Shown here piece after piece: positions 29,361 through 37,672 of a DNA stretch of 64,000 nt. The translations under genes and the position numbers were made by a program. This stretch comes from Gluconacetobacter diazotrophicus PA1 5 (lineage in GTDB: Bacteria; Pseudomonadota; Alphaproteobacteria; Acetobacterales; Acetobacteraceae): positions 274,001 to 338,000 of the forward strand of contig NC_010125.1 in assembly GCF_000067045.1 (NCBI RefSeq). Reading direction: 5' to 3'. Each line of letters opens with the position of its first letter. Position 1 is the first letter of the stretch. Below the pieces are notes generated by a model. It did no database searches and was not told the DNA's origin. It worked only from the letters and a program-made list of their open reading frames with translations.

Positions 29361-30182
29361 ATGACGGCTACACAATCGGGACCGATCCGCCTGGTTCTCG
29401 CGGATGTCGACGGCACGCTGGTCACGCGGGAGAAGATCCTGACCCCGCGCGCCATCCGCGCCGTGGAACGCCTGCGCGAGCGGGGGATCGTGTTCACCAT
29501 CACCAGCGGCCGGCCGCCGCTGGGCATGAAGATGGTGATCGACCCGCTGCATATCGACCAGCCGATCGCCGGCTTCAACGGCGGCATGATCGTCCGCCCC
29601 GACTATTCGGTGATCGAGGCCCACACCCTGACCCAGGACGTCGCGCGCCGCACGCTGGAGATCCTGCGCGACCATCGGGTCGACCCGTGGGTGTATAATG
29701 GCAACGACTGGATCGTCTCGAACGCCGAGGCGCCCCATGTGGCGCGCGAGCAGTGGACGGTGAAATTCCCGCCCAAGGTCGCCGATGTCGGCGCGCAGTT
29801 GGACCAGGTGGTCAAGATCACCGGCGTCAGCGACGATCTGGAACTGATGAAGAAGGTCGAGCACGACCTGCAGCAGGCGCTGGGCGACGCGGCCTCGGCC
29901 GCGCGGTCGCAGCCCTATTATGTCGACGTCACCCACCATGATGCCAACAAGGGCGGGGTGGTCAAGGCGCTGGAACGGCTGCTGGGCATCCCGGCGGCGC
30001 AGATGGCGACCCTGGGCGACCAGCCCAACGACGTGCTGATGTTCGTGCGCAGCGGCCTGTCCATTGCGATGGGCCAGGCGATAGACGAGGTCAAGGCACA
30101 GGCCACCCACGTTTCCACCTCCTCCGAGGAGGAAGGATTCGCCATCGGGGTGGAACGCTATATTCTCGGAGACGATGTCTGA
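29361..30182 (+). CDS. Cof-type HAD-IIB phosphatase, operon copy 2
   Basis: A 273-residue paralogue of the preceding gene, with motif I LADVDGTLVTR, motif II TSGRPP and motif IV ATLGDQPNDVLMF. The two share layout and the GFNGG / GLNGG segment after motif II, so a duplication is likely, but the sequences have diverged well. Here motif IV is GDQPND rather than GDMNND, which may alter metal loop geometry or specificity. Its stop overlaps the pgl start by one base. Confidence 0.85.
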   Translation: MTATQSGPIRLVLADVDGTLVTREKILTPRAIRAVERLRERGIVFTITSGRPPLGMKMVIDPLHIDQPIAGFNGGMIVRPDYSVIEAHTLTQDVARRTLEILRDHRVDPWVYNGNDWIVSNAEAPHVAREQWTVKFPPKVADVGAQLDQVVKITGVSDDLELMKKVEHDLQQALGDAASAARSQPYYVDVTHHDANKGGVVKALERLLGIPAAQMATLGDQPNDVLMFVRSGLSIAMGQAIDEVKAQATHVSTSSEEEGFAIGVERYILGDDV

Positions 30183-30919
30183 TGAGCGGTCATGATGTGA
30201 AAACCGGCGAAATGATCGTCCTCGCCGATGGCGAGGCGATCGCGCAATATATGGCCAGATGGCTGACGGAACAGGCCCTGGCCAAGACGGACGGCCCCTT
30301 CGTGGTCGCGCTGTCCGGCGGGTCCACCCCCAAGCGACTGTATGAAATCCTGGGCTCGGCCGATTTCGCCACCCGCTTTCCGTGGGACCGCACGCAGCTC
30401 TTCTTCGGGGACGAACGGTTCGTGCCGGCCACCGACCCGGCCAGCAACTACACCATGACGCGCACGGCGCTGCTGTCGCACATTTCCATTCCGCCGGCCA
30501 ACGTCCACCCGATGCCGACCGAGGGCGACCCCGCCGCCGCCGCCGCACGCTACCAGGCGGAACTGCAGGCGGTGTACGGCGCGGACACGCTGCAACCCGG
30601 CCGCCCGCTGTTCGACGTCGTGATGCTGGGCCTGGGCGACAACGGCCATACCGCGTCGCTGTTCCCCCGCCAGCCGGTGCTGCAGGAACGCAGGCTGTGG
30701 GTTTCGACCTGCGTGCCGGACGACGCGCCGCATACCCGCCTGACCCTGACCTACCCCGCCATCCATTCCAGCCGGCATGTCGTGTTCATGCTGGCCGGTG
30801 CCGGCAAGCGGGAAGCCTTCGCCAAGGTTCGGGCCGGCGACCCCGCCGAACCCGCCAGCCACATCACGACCGAGGGCGAACTGGTCTGGCTGCTGGACAA
30901 GGCGGCCGCCGCCGTCTGA
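30182..30919 (+). CDS. pgl: 6-phosphogluconolactonase
   Basis: A 245-residue SugarP_isomerase-fold enzyme hydrolysing 6-phosphogluconolactone to 6-phosphogluconate, the step after Zwf. Signatures are FVVALSGGSTPKRLYEIL, WDRTQLFFGDERFVP, FDVVMLGLGDNGHTASLFP and RLTLTYPAI. The ATG overlaps the upstream stop, so expression is coupled to the HAD gene. Confidence 0.93.
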   Translation: MSGHDVKTGEMIVLADGEAIAQYMARWLTEQALAKTDGPFVVALSGGSTPKRLYEILGSADFATRFPWDRTQLFFGDERFVPATDPASNYTMTRTALLSHISIPPANVHPMPTEGDPAAAAARYQAELQAVYGADTLQPGRPLFDVVMLGLGDNGHTASLFPRQPVLQERRLWVSTCVPDDAPHTRLTLTYPAIHSSRHVVFMLAGAGKREAFAKVRAGDPAEPASHITTEGELVWLLDKAAAAV

Positions 30920-30983
30920 AAATCGGCCGGCGCGAAAGACAAGAGGACCGCCGGAACACCGGCAGGTTCCGGGAGGAAGCAAG

Positions 30984-31688
30984 ATGGGCGTCCAGAATTC
31001 GGACCCGATGATTGAACTGAAACGCATGGCGGCGGAAGAAGCCGCCGCCATGGTCCAGGACGGAATGGCCGTCGGGCTGGGATCGGGCAGCACCTCGGCG
31101 ATGATGATCGACGCGCTGGGCCGCCGCTGGGCCGAGGGGCTGCGCTTCGTGGCCATCCCCACCTCGGAACACTCGGCCGAACAGGCGCGCGCGCATGGGA
31201 TCACGCTGGTGACGTTCGCCACCCATCCGCAGCTCGACATGGCCATCGACGGCGCGGACGAGGTGGAACGCGGCTCGCTGAACCTGGTCAAGGGTCTGGG
31301 GGGCGCCCTGTTCCGCGAAAAGATCGTCGCCTCGGCAGCGAAGCGCTTCATCATCGTGGTCGATGAAAGCAAGCTGGTCGATCATCTGGGCAGCCGGGTC
31401 GCGGTCCCGGTCGAAGTCACGTCGTTCGGCTGGGAAAGCACGGCGCGGCAACTGGGCGAACTCGGCGCCCGGGTGTCGCAGCGCATGGACCGCAATGGCG
31501 GCCTGTTCGTGACCGACGGCGGCAACATGATCCTGGACTGCGCCTTCGGCCCCATCGCCGACCCGCCGCAACTGGCGGCGGACATCCGCGCCATCGTGGG
31601 CGTGATCGAAAGCGGACTGTTCATCCGTCGCACGTCCGAAGTCATCGTGGCCGGCCGCAGCGGCCTGACCCGCCTGGTGGCGGCATGA
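30984..31688 (+). CDS. rpiA: Ribose-5-phosphate isomerase A
   Basis: A 234-residue RpiA interconverting ribulose 5-phosphate and ribose 5-phosphate. Family segments are VGLGSGSTSAMMIDALG, IPTSEHSAEQARAHGI, DMAIDGADEVERGSLNLVKG and GGALFREKIVASAAKRFIIVVDESK, with the catalytic carboxylates in DGADE. ATG 30984 follows GGGAGGAAGC. The stop overlaps the gntK start. Confidence 0.93.
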   Translation: MGVQNSDPMIELKRMAAEEAAAMVQDGMAVGLGSGSTSAMMIDALGRRWAEGLRFVAIPTSEHSAEQARAHGITLVTFATHPQLDMAIDGADEVERGSLNLVKGLGGALFREKIVASAAKRFIIVVDESKLVDHLGSRVAVPVEVTSFGWESTARQLGELGARVSQRMDRNGGLFVTDGGNMILDCAFGPIADPPQLAADIRAIVGVIESGLFIRRTSEVIVAGRSGLTRLVAA

Positions 31689-32233
31689 ACGCCCCCCTGC
31701 CGGAAGCGGCGGGCATCCGGCCGCAGATCCTGGTCATCATGGGCGTGTCCGGCTGCGGCAAGACCACGGTGGCCGAAGGACTGCACAACATCCTGGGCTG
31801 GCCCTACCAGGAAGGCGACCTGCTGCATCCCCGGGCCAATGTCGAGAAGATGGCCGCCGGCATTCCGCTGACGGACGAGGATCGCTGGCCCTGGCTGGCA
31901 CAATGCCGGGCGTGGATCGAGGCCCGGATCAGGGACGGCGGCGGCGGCATCCTGACCTGCTCGGCGCTGAAACGCGCCTATCGCGACGTGCTGCGCCAGG
32001 GGGATATGGACCCGGTGGTGTTCGTGTATCTCAAGGTGCCGGAATCGATCCTGAAGGCCCGGCTGGCTCGGCGCACGGGGCATTACATGCCGCCCAGCCT
32101 GCTGCCCAGCCAGCTCGCGACCCTGGAAGAGCCCACGGCGGACGAGCACGCGCTGGTCATCGAAAGCGAAAACGCCCCGGCCGAAGTCATCGCCAAGACG
32201 ATCGGCCAGTTGAAATACCGCATCAAGCGATAA
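31685..32233 (+). CDS. gntK: Gluconokinase
   Basis: A 182-residue P-loop kinase: IMGVSGCGKTTVAEGL (Walker A), EGDLLHPRANVEKMAAGIPL (gluconate binding) and LTCSALKRAYRDVLR. It phosphorylates gluconate with ATP to 6-phosphogluconate. The ATG overlaps the rpiA stop. Being last in the pentose phosphate operon it ties gluconate, the product of periplasmic glucose oxidation, directly to the cycle. Confidence 0.94.
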   Translation: MNAPLPEAAGIRPQILVIMGVSGCGKTTVAEGLHNILGWPYQEGDLLHPRANVEKMAAGIPLTDEDRWPWLAQCRAWIEARIRDGGGGILTCSALKRAYRDVLRQGDMDPVVFVYLKVPESILKARLARRTGHYMPPSLLPSQLATLEEPTADEHALVIESENAPAEVIAKTIGQLKYRIKR

Positions 32234-32247
32234 GGGGCGGCCTGGAA

Positions 32248-33282
32248 TTGGGGCGGTCTCGGCCGGCGGCGGCCCTGTCCTTCGGGCTGGCGGCCGCGTT
32301 CGCGCTGCCTCTGCGCGCGCAGCCCGCGCCGGTCGATGACGGGCGCCCCGTCGTGGTGCCGTCCCGCTGCGTGGCCCATGTCCTGTCCGCGCCGCTGCTG
32401 ACGGGCGACGGCAGCCCGGGCATTCCCGTGACCATCGACGGGACCGACGGACTGGCCTTCCTGGGCTTGACCCAGGAAAATCTGGGCGTGTTCGAACGCC
32501 CGGACGTGACCTATCCCCCCGGTACCCCCATCAAGGTCCGGACCATGACCGGCGAGGGCACGGTGTACGAAACCGTGGTCCGCAAGCTGGCCCTCGGCCA
32601 CGGCACGGCCCGCGACGTCCAGGCCGTCATGCTGGGCACGACGGGGGACAGGCGCGTGGCGGGCCGGCCGCTGCTGGGCATCGTGGGCTACGACATCCTG
32701 GGCAATTACGACGTGCTGCTGGATTTCCCGGACCGGACCTTGACCCTGTTCCAGGCGACCGGCGCCGCCGGCTGCCCGCCGGTGTCCCGGCTGGTGGGCG
32801 GTCCGGCCTATGCCGCGCCGCTGTTGCCGAACAGCCGGGGCATGAGCGTGATGGTGCAGGTCGCGATCGGCGGGGTGCCGATCGGCATGGAACTCGAACC
32901 CGGGTCGAACGCCTCGCTCATCCAGGCGAGCGAGGCCGCCGACATCGGCGTGGACGCGGCGGCGCTGGCGGCCGATCCCCGCTCGCGCACCGATGCCGGC
33001 AACGCGATCATCGGCCACCGCCACCGCTTCGGCCCCTTCGTGCTGGGCACCTATCGCGGCACGGACCTGACCGCCGACGTCACCCGGTCCACCACCAACA
33101 TCCTGGGCATGAATTTCTTTCGCGGCCGGCGGGTGCTGTTCGCCATGCCCACCCGCATGGTCTATTTTTCCGACCCCCAGGCCACGCAGCCCGGCCAGGA
33201 CACGGCCTCCGCCGGCGCCAGCCCGGCCCAGTCCCGCCTGGCCGACGTCGCGGTGCAGGACCCGCCCGCCGCCCCGCCATGA
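32248..33282 (+). CDS. Exported retropepsin-like aspartic-protease-fold protein
   Basis: From TTG 32248, 344 residues with an export signal (PAAALSFGLAAAFALPLRAQ). Two similar halves follow: the first ends with GYDILGNYDVLLDFPDRTLTLF, the second contains VQVAIGGVPIGMELEPGSNASL and ILGMNFFRGRRVLFAMPTRMVYF, a pattern like periplasmic clan AA aspartic proteins. The usual DTGA/DSGA motif is replaced by EPGSNAS here, so proteolytic activity is doubtful. A truncated paralogue lies at 41179-41682, across the insertion island. The start is chosen for the signal peptide and the AAGGGG upstream. Confidence 0.6.
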   Translation: MGRSRPAAALSFGLAAAFALPLRAQPAPVDDGRPVVVPSRCVAHVLSAPLLTGDGSPGIPVTIDGTDGLAFLGLTQENLGVFERPDVTYPPGTPIKVRTMTGEGTVYETVVRKLALGHGTARDVQAVMLGTTGDRRVAGRPLLGIVGYDILGNYDVLLDFPDRTLTLFQATGAAGCPPVSRLVGGPAYAAPLLPNSRGMSVMVQVAIGGVPIGMELEPGSNASLIQASEAADIGVDAAALAADPRSRTDAGNAIIGHRHRFGPFVLGTYRGTDLTADVTRSTTNILGMNFFRGRRVLFAMPTRMVYFSDPQATQPGQDTASAGASPAQSRLADVAVQDPPAAPP

Positions 33283-33543
33283 CGGGCCTTCCGACGTCCT
33301 ATGGAATCAGGCTACCGGCGCGCCAGATGACCCGGCCGATGATCCTGGCCGGAAAGCCGTCGTCCTGGACCATCCTGCGAACGTCCTCGGCGTTCAGTTC
33401 CTCGGTCGGGTAACGCGGGTTCTCGCTGATGACCTGGACGTTGCCGTTGGTCTTGAGGATCAGACGCCTGACCAGAAGGGTGTTTTCTACCCGCAGGGCA
33501 TAGATGCTGCCACTTGTGAGCGTATGCACATCCGTTCTTATTA

Positions 33544-34603
33544 GAGCGTGATGATTTTAGGTTGGTCCATATCCTGAGTTTATGAAATAATTGGCGCATT
33601 CGCTGGGAGCGTAGCTGCGCAGGAGTTCGCCGATGGTTGAACTGACTGCGTCGCGGCTTCGAGCCGCGGCCTTGCGGAGCAGGTGCTTGAGCTTGGCAAA
33701 GACCTGTTCAATGGGATTCAGGTCTGGGGAGTATTTTGGCAGGAGGATCAGGCGCGCGCCGACCTGTCGGATGGCTGCGCGTGCTGCCTTGTTTTTGTGG
33801 CTGCCGAGGTTGTCAGCGATCACGATGTCACCAGGCCTGAGCGTCGGCACGAGTTCATTCTCGACGTAGATGCGGAAGCTTTCGCCGTTGATCGGACCAT
33901 CGAGCAGCCACGGCGCATCGATCCGATCGACCCGCAGGGCGGCAATAAAGGTCATGGTGTTCCAATGACCCCAAGGCACTTTGGCCCGGAGCCGTTCGCC
34001 ACGCGGCGCCCAGCCGCGTAGCGGCGCCATATTGGTTTTGGTCCAGGTTTCATCGATGAACACCAGGCGGGCGGGATCTATGAGGTGTTGGTATTTTTGC
34101 CATCGCGCCCGGTGTCGGGCGACATCAGGACGGTCCTGTTCGGCTGCGACGAGTGTTTTTTTTGAAGCTACTAGTCATATGGATCTCGTCGTGGACGAAG
34201 ACCCACACAGAGCGATAATCGACCCTGAGCCCGCGCCCGGCAAGTTCTGCGACCAAGCCCCGCAGGGTAAAGCCCCCCGCCTTGCAACGCTCGATCAGCC
34301 ATTCCCGATGCGCACCCGTCAGCCGTTTCGGCTTGTGGCCGCCCATCTGGCCAGGGGAAACGCTGCCGGTCCGCCGAAAGCTCTGCATCCACCGGATCGC
34401 GGTGCTGGGTGCTACACCGTAGCGCTTCGCGGCCTCGTGGCAGGAGAGGCCGTCTGTCTCCACGGCTGCCACAACCCGGTCGCGAAGATCCATCGAATAA
34501 GGACGCGCCATCCATGCTGGCCTCCAATCCAGACAGCATGTTGAATCAGATTTTCGGCAATCTGGGTACCCATATTCCGATTCAGACCGAAATCATCACG
34601 CTC
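33544..34603 (-). mobile_element. IS630-family insertion sequence, copy A
   Basis: A 1060-bp element with short inverted ends GAGCGTGATGATTT, flanked by TA at 33542-33543 and 34604-34605, the IS630/mariner target duplication. It is nearly identical to copy B at 50050-51100 but is 9 bases longer. At 34170-34184 it has the 15-base block ACTAGTCATATGGAT, where copy B has 6 bases. It interrupts the CI-like repressor gene. Confidence 0.93.
33557..34511 (-). CDS. IS630 transposase, copy A, two overlapping frames
   Basis: The first frame (34511 to 34125) is the DNA-binding half: MARPYSMDLRDRVVAAVETD and GVAPSTAIRWMQSFRRTGSV. The second frame is the DDE catalytic half, with FIDETWTKTN, VIADNLGSHKNKAAR and NPIEQVFAKLK giving the three acidic residues. 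The frames meet at a run of eight T (A on the coding strand) at 34156-34163, where ribosomal or transcriptional slippage would make the full-length enzyme. The 15-base block unique to this copy adds IHMTS-type residues just before the slip site but keeps the frame. Confidence 0.85.
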
Positions 34604-35104
34604 TAAAAGAATGTCTCCATCGTCTATGATCGGATTCATGCTGTCGCATTTCGCCGTGACGGCCGAAATGTTGTCCGTATTGGACTGAATGGACAAAGGG
34701 AGAAAATCCCGCGGTATCGATATTCTCGTTTCGATATAAGAACTATCCCCGTCGACGCCCTGGTGGGCGGAGAGAATGACGTCGTAATTCAGAAACTCGA
34801 CCGACTCGGGACCCGCCTGCCGGGCATTGCCGAATTCCCGGGCCGCAGGTCCGTCCTCTCCTGCCGCAAGCCAGTCAAGACTGACACCGCAGGCTTCCGT
34901 GATCTTGCGCGCGACGGAAAGCTTGAGTTCCCGACCCGACAGGTAACCTGAAAGTGTGCTGAGAGGGATGTCCGTGCGTGCGGCCACAGCTTTCGCGCCT
35001 CCGGTCCGATCCACTACTTCTCGTAGCCTGATAACCATCGGCTCTATTTGTCGGTTTTTTGCCAGGTCCGACAAATCGCGCATTGGGCGCTCGGAATTCG
35101 ACAT

Positions 35105-35723
35105 GTGGATCTATATTCAGTCGTATATCGATAAATGGTCTGACTTATCCACAGTCAGATATGACTCATCTAAGAAAAAGTACCATAACTGGGTTTTTAA
35201 AGTTGAATGTACATCCACATGTCGTTCCTCTCGTTTTAAAACATGCGAAGCGGGGCGGAAAATAACGGCTGGTGGCAGCCAGCCGTGTTTGAGGAGTATT
35301 ACCTATGGCACAAAAGCCGGCGGGGATGCACGTCGACCACCTTCCTGCGCATGCGAAGGAATTTCGACACTCATGGCGGCGGCGTTCCGCCCCATGGGCC
35401 GCATCCCGACACGGTCGGCACCCTGGTCGGTCGGACGGGCGATTCCGTCACCATGGACTGCAATCCTTACGAAATCTGATCGGATCGGTATTGTCCTGAC
35501 GGGCCTTCCGTTCCGCACGAACTGTCAGGATTGCGGCCGCGTATCTCGGCGCCGATCCGGAATCAATCGTCAGCATTGCACTCATAGCGCATCTGAAAGT
35601 GCCTTGGGACAAGGGGCGCCATGGCCGCGGCCTGCCGTCATGGGAACCCATCGAGCGTTCGACCTCGACGTGGCTGATACAGCCGGAACATCATGGGCAA
35701 TTTCGTTGCAGCGGTGAGGGATT
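35105..35723. promoter_or_regulatory. AT-rich region with operator-like palindrome and a perfect DnaA box
   Basis: About 620 bases between the repressor gene and the GGDEF-EAL gene. At 35139-35159 arms TCTGAC and GTCAGA enclose TTATCCACA, which is a perfect DnaA-box consensus. It is centred about 45 bases upstream of the repressor ATG, where an autoregulatory operator is expected. The stretch to about 35250 is unusually AT-rich for this window. I found no cluster of further DnaA boxes, so an origin is not supported. Confidence 0.4.
35305..35499 (+). CDS. Possible 64-residue protein, low support
   Basis: ATG 35305 has GAGGAG 8 bases upstream, a good ribosome-binding site, and opens a 64-residue basic, His/Arg/Trp-rich frame starting MAQKPAGMHVDHLPAHAKEF. 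No domain is recognised and composition after residue 20 looks more like chance GC-rich coding. An overlapping frame, ending DSVTMDCNPYEI, is an alternative. It is divergent from the CI-like repressor, where phage-type small genes are often found. Confidence 0.25.
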   Translation: MAQKPAGMHVDHLPAHAKEFRHSWRRRSAPWAASRHGRHPGRSDGRFRHHGLQSLRNLIGSVLS

Positions 35724-37535
35724 TTGGAAAGAATCCTGGATCTTCATAATCGTATCCTAAAACAGTTCTTATTCGAAACGACATGGCGGGGTACAGGGCA
35801 GGGTCAGGATATCGCCGGCGTATTGTGTGCCGAGGTCGAACGTCTTGTGCCGGACAGCGTGGCGACAGTACTGCGGGTCAATTTGGAGCAGGGGCTCGAA
35901 ATTCTCTCGGGCGACAGTCTTCCGCGCGCGAAAATCGCTCTGCTGGAACACATGACCCTGACGGATGCGGATATTGCCGCTCTTCGCGCGAACCCCGAGG
36001 AAGCATACAGAATCGTATGGCGACCGGGAGAGGACGAAACGCACGACATCGCATTGTCCGATTGCCGGGCGTCGGCCCTCTTCGACGGCAGGGGCCAGCT
36101 GATCGGCATCTTCGCCCTGTATTCGCGGCATCGGCACGGCATCGCGGACTGGGGGGAAAAAATCGTCTCGCACTGCCGTTCCTCGTGCGTTGCGATCATC
36201 GAATACGGCAGAACCCGCAGGCGGCTGGACCAAATCGACCGCCACGACGCGCTGACCGGCCTTCCGAACCGCGCCGCGATATTCGATCTTTTGCAAAAGA
36301 TGACGACGGAAACGCCAACGTCACCATTCGCGCTCATCATCCTGGACGTGGACCTGTTTCAGGACTTCAACGATGCGATGGGGTACGAACAGGGTGACCG
36401 TCTGCTGCAGATCGTGGCCTGCCGATTTTCCACCCATTGCCGCGGCGATGCCGTCATCGGCCGTCTCGGCGGAGACAACTTCGCCATCGTCATTCCCGGA
36501 GAACAGGACACGGCGGCAAACGACCTCGCCCGGGATCTCGTCGCAACCCTCCGCAGCCCCATCCGCATCCGCGGGCAGGACATCGTCATATCGTGCAGTA
36601 CAGGCATCGGCACGTTTCCGGAGAACGGGACCGAGGTGGAACAGGTCGTCCATCACGCGCAGATCGCGCTGCGCGAGGCGAAGAAGGCCACACGCGGCAG
36701 CGTGCAGAACGCCCCCGCCGCCACCGGAGATGACGTCGAGGCCCGGGTCCTTCTCGGCTCGGCCATGCGCAAGGCCGTCCAGAAATCCGAATTCCGCCTG
36801 TTCTACCAACCGCAGATCTGCATGGAAAGCGGAACGATATATGGGGTCGAGGCTCTGGCCCGCTGGTATCATCCTGCAATGGGGCTCATTCAGCCGTCGC
36901 AATTCATCCCGGTCGCCGAACAGACGGGGCAGATCGAAATCATCGACAGATGGTCCATGGAAGAAGCGTGTCGGCAGATGGCGGAATGGGACCGGGCCGG
37001 AATGCGGTTGCCCACGGTCAGCGTGAACGTCTCTGCCGTCAGTATCCGAAACACCGATCTGCCCCGGCGGATCGCCGCCCTTCTCAAGCGGTATCGGCTG
37101 GAACCGCGCCGCCTGACGGTCGAAATTACGGAAAGCGCCATGATGCAGCAGAGCCGCGACACCGGGGCGACCCTTTCCGCCATGCTTGCGATCGGAATAG
37201 GCCTGGCGCTCGATGATTTCGGAACCGGCTTTTCCTCCCTGTCGCGCCTGACCCATCTTCCCCTGACGGAAATCAAGATCGACCGCAGCTTCGTCACAAG
37301 TCTGGAGCGGGACGTCGGTTCGATGATCGTCACCGAGGCGGCGATCACGATCGGAAAGCGACTGGGGGTGAAAGTGGTCACCGAAGGCGTCGAAGAGATC
37401 GCGCAGGTAAGGAAACTGCGTCAACTGGGCTGCGATGTCGTGCAGGGCTACCTGATCAGCAAGCCGCTGCCGTCAGCCGAAATTCCGAACTGGCTGCAAT
37501 CTCGTGACGGAACGATCACCGAAAGTGACGAATAG
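35724..37535 (+). CDS. GGDEF-EAL protein with degenerate GGDEF, probable c-di-GMP phosphodiesterase
   Basis: 603 residues from TTG 35724 (GGTGAGGG upstream). The N-terminal 150 residues look like a GAF-type sensor (LCAEVERLVPDSVATVLRV). A GGDEF domain follows (ALTGLPNRAAIFDLL) with the active motif changed to GGDNF. An EAL domain then has IYGVEALARW, VEITESAMM, ALDDFGTGFSSL, KIDRSFV, VTEGVE and QGYLISKPL all present. Cyclase activity is unlikely because the Glu of GGDEF is Asn; phosphodiesterase activity is expected. The gene is visibly less GC-rich than its neighbours, in line with acquisition. Confidence 0.9.
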   Translation: MERILDLHNRILKQFLFETTWRGTGQGQDIAGVLCAEVERLVPDSVATVLRVNLEQGLEILSGDSLPRAKIALLEHMTLTDADIAALRANPEEAYRIVWRPGEDETHDIALSDCRASALFDGRGQLIGIFALYSRHRHGIADWGEKIVSHCRSSCVAIIEYGRTRRRLDQIDRHDALTGLPNRAAIFDLLQKMTTETPTSPFALIILDVDLFQDFNDAMGYEQGDRLLQIVACRFSTHCRGDAVIGRLGGDNFAIVIPGEQDTAANDLARDLVATLRSPIRIRGQDIVISCSTGIGTFPENGTEVEQVVHHAQIALREAKKATRGSVQNAPAATGDDVEARVLLGSAMRKAVQKSEFRLFYQPQICMESGTIYGVEALARWYHPAMGLIQPSQFIPVAEQTGQIEIIDRWSMEEACRQMAEWDRAGMRLPTVSVNVSAVSIRNTDLPRRIAALLKRYRLEPRRLTVEITESAMMQQSRDTGATLSAMLAIGIGLALDDFGTGFSSLSRLTHLPLTEIKIDRSFVTSLERDVGSMIVTEAAITIGKRLGVKVVTEGVEEIAQVRKLRQLGCDVVQGYLISKPLPSAEIPNWLQSRDGTITESDE

Positions 37536-37617
37536 GTCCTTGTAAGTGCAGAACAGGTTTTGTTCATATGAATTTCGTAACAAAAATGGATATTAACAGA
37601 ATTAAATTCCCATGAAG

Positions 37618-37632
37618 CGACGATAGTCGTCG
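37618..37632. promoter_or_regulatory. 15-bp palindrome in an AT-rich gap
   Basis: CGACGA TAG TCGTCG lies in the 137-base AT-rich spacer between the GGDEF-EAL gene and the exported-protein gene. It could be an operator or a weak hairpin. There is no T-run after it. Confidence 0.3.
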
Positions 37633-37672
37633 TCAATACATAATCGCGCATGGATTCGAGCATATTATAGAA

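Larger units (their letters stand above)
33299..35104 (-). pseudogene. CI/LexA-like repressor (HTH plus S24 peptidase domain) split by IS630 copy A
   Basis: The N-terminal part (35104 to 34604) has a helix-turn-helix (GGAKAVAARTDIPLSTLSGYL) and the start of an S24 domain with the serine in AKCDSMNPIIDDGDILL. The C-terminal part (33541 to 33299) continues GSIYALRVENTLLVRRLIL and ENPRYP. Removing the element at 33544-34603 and one TA copy joins them in frame into a 247-residue protein. Where LexA has its catalytic lysine (VKR) this protein has VRR, so self-cleavage may already have been lost. Such repressors control prophages or stress genes; loss would derepress the target. Confidence 0.85.

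Noticed and set aside
35145-35153. DnaA box as evidence for a replication origin
   Set aside because: A single box without a cluster, AT-rich unwinding array, dnaA/repA gene or other origin features.
34956-35717. 253-codon open frame overlapping the repressor start and the following spacer
   Set aside because: It runs antisense through the repressor N-terminus and across the AT-rich operator region with no recognisable domain or good start.
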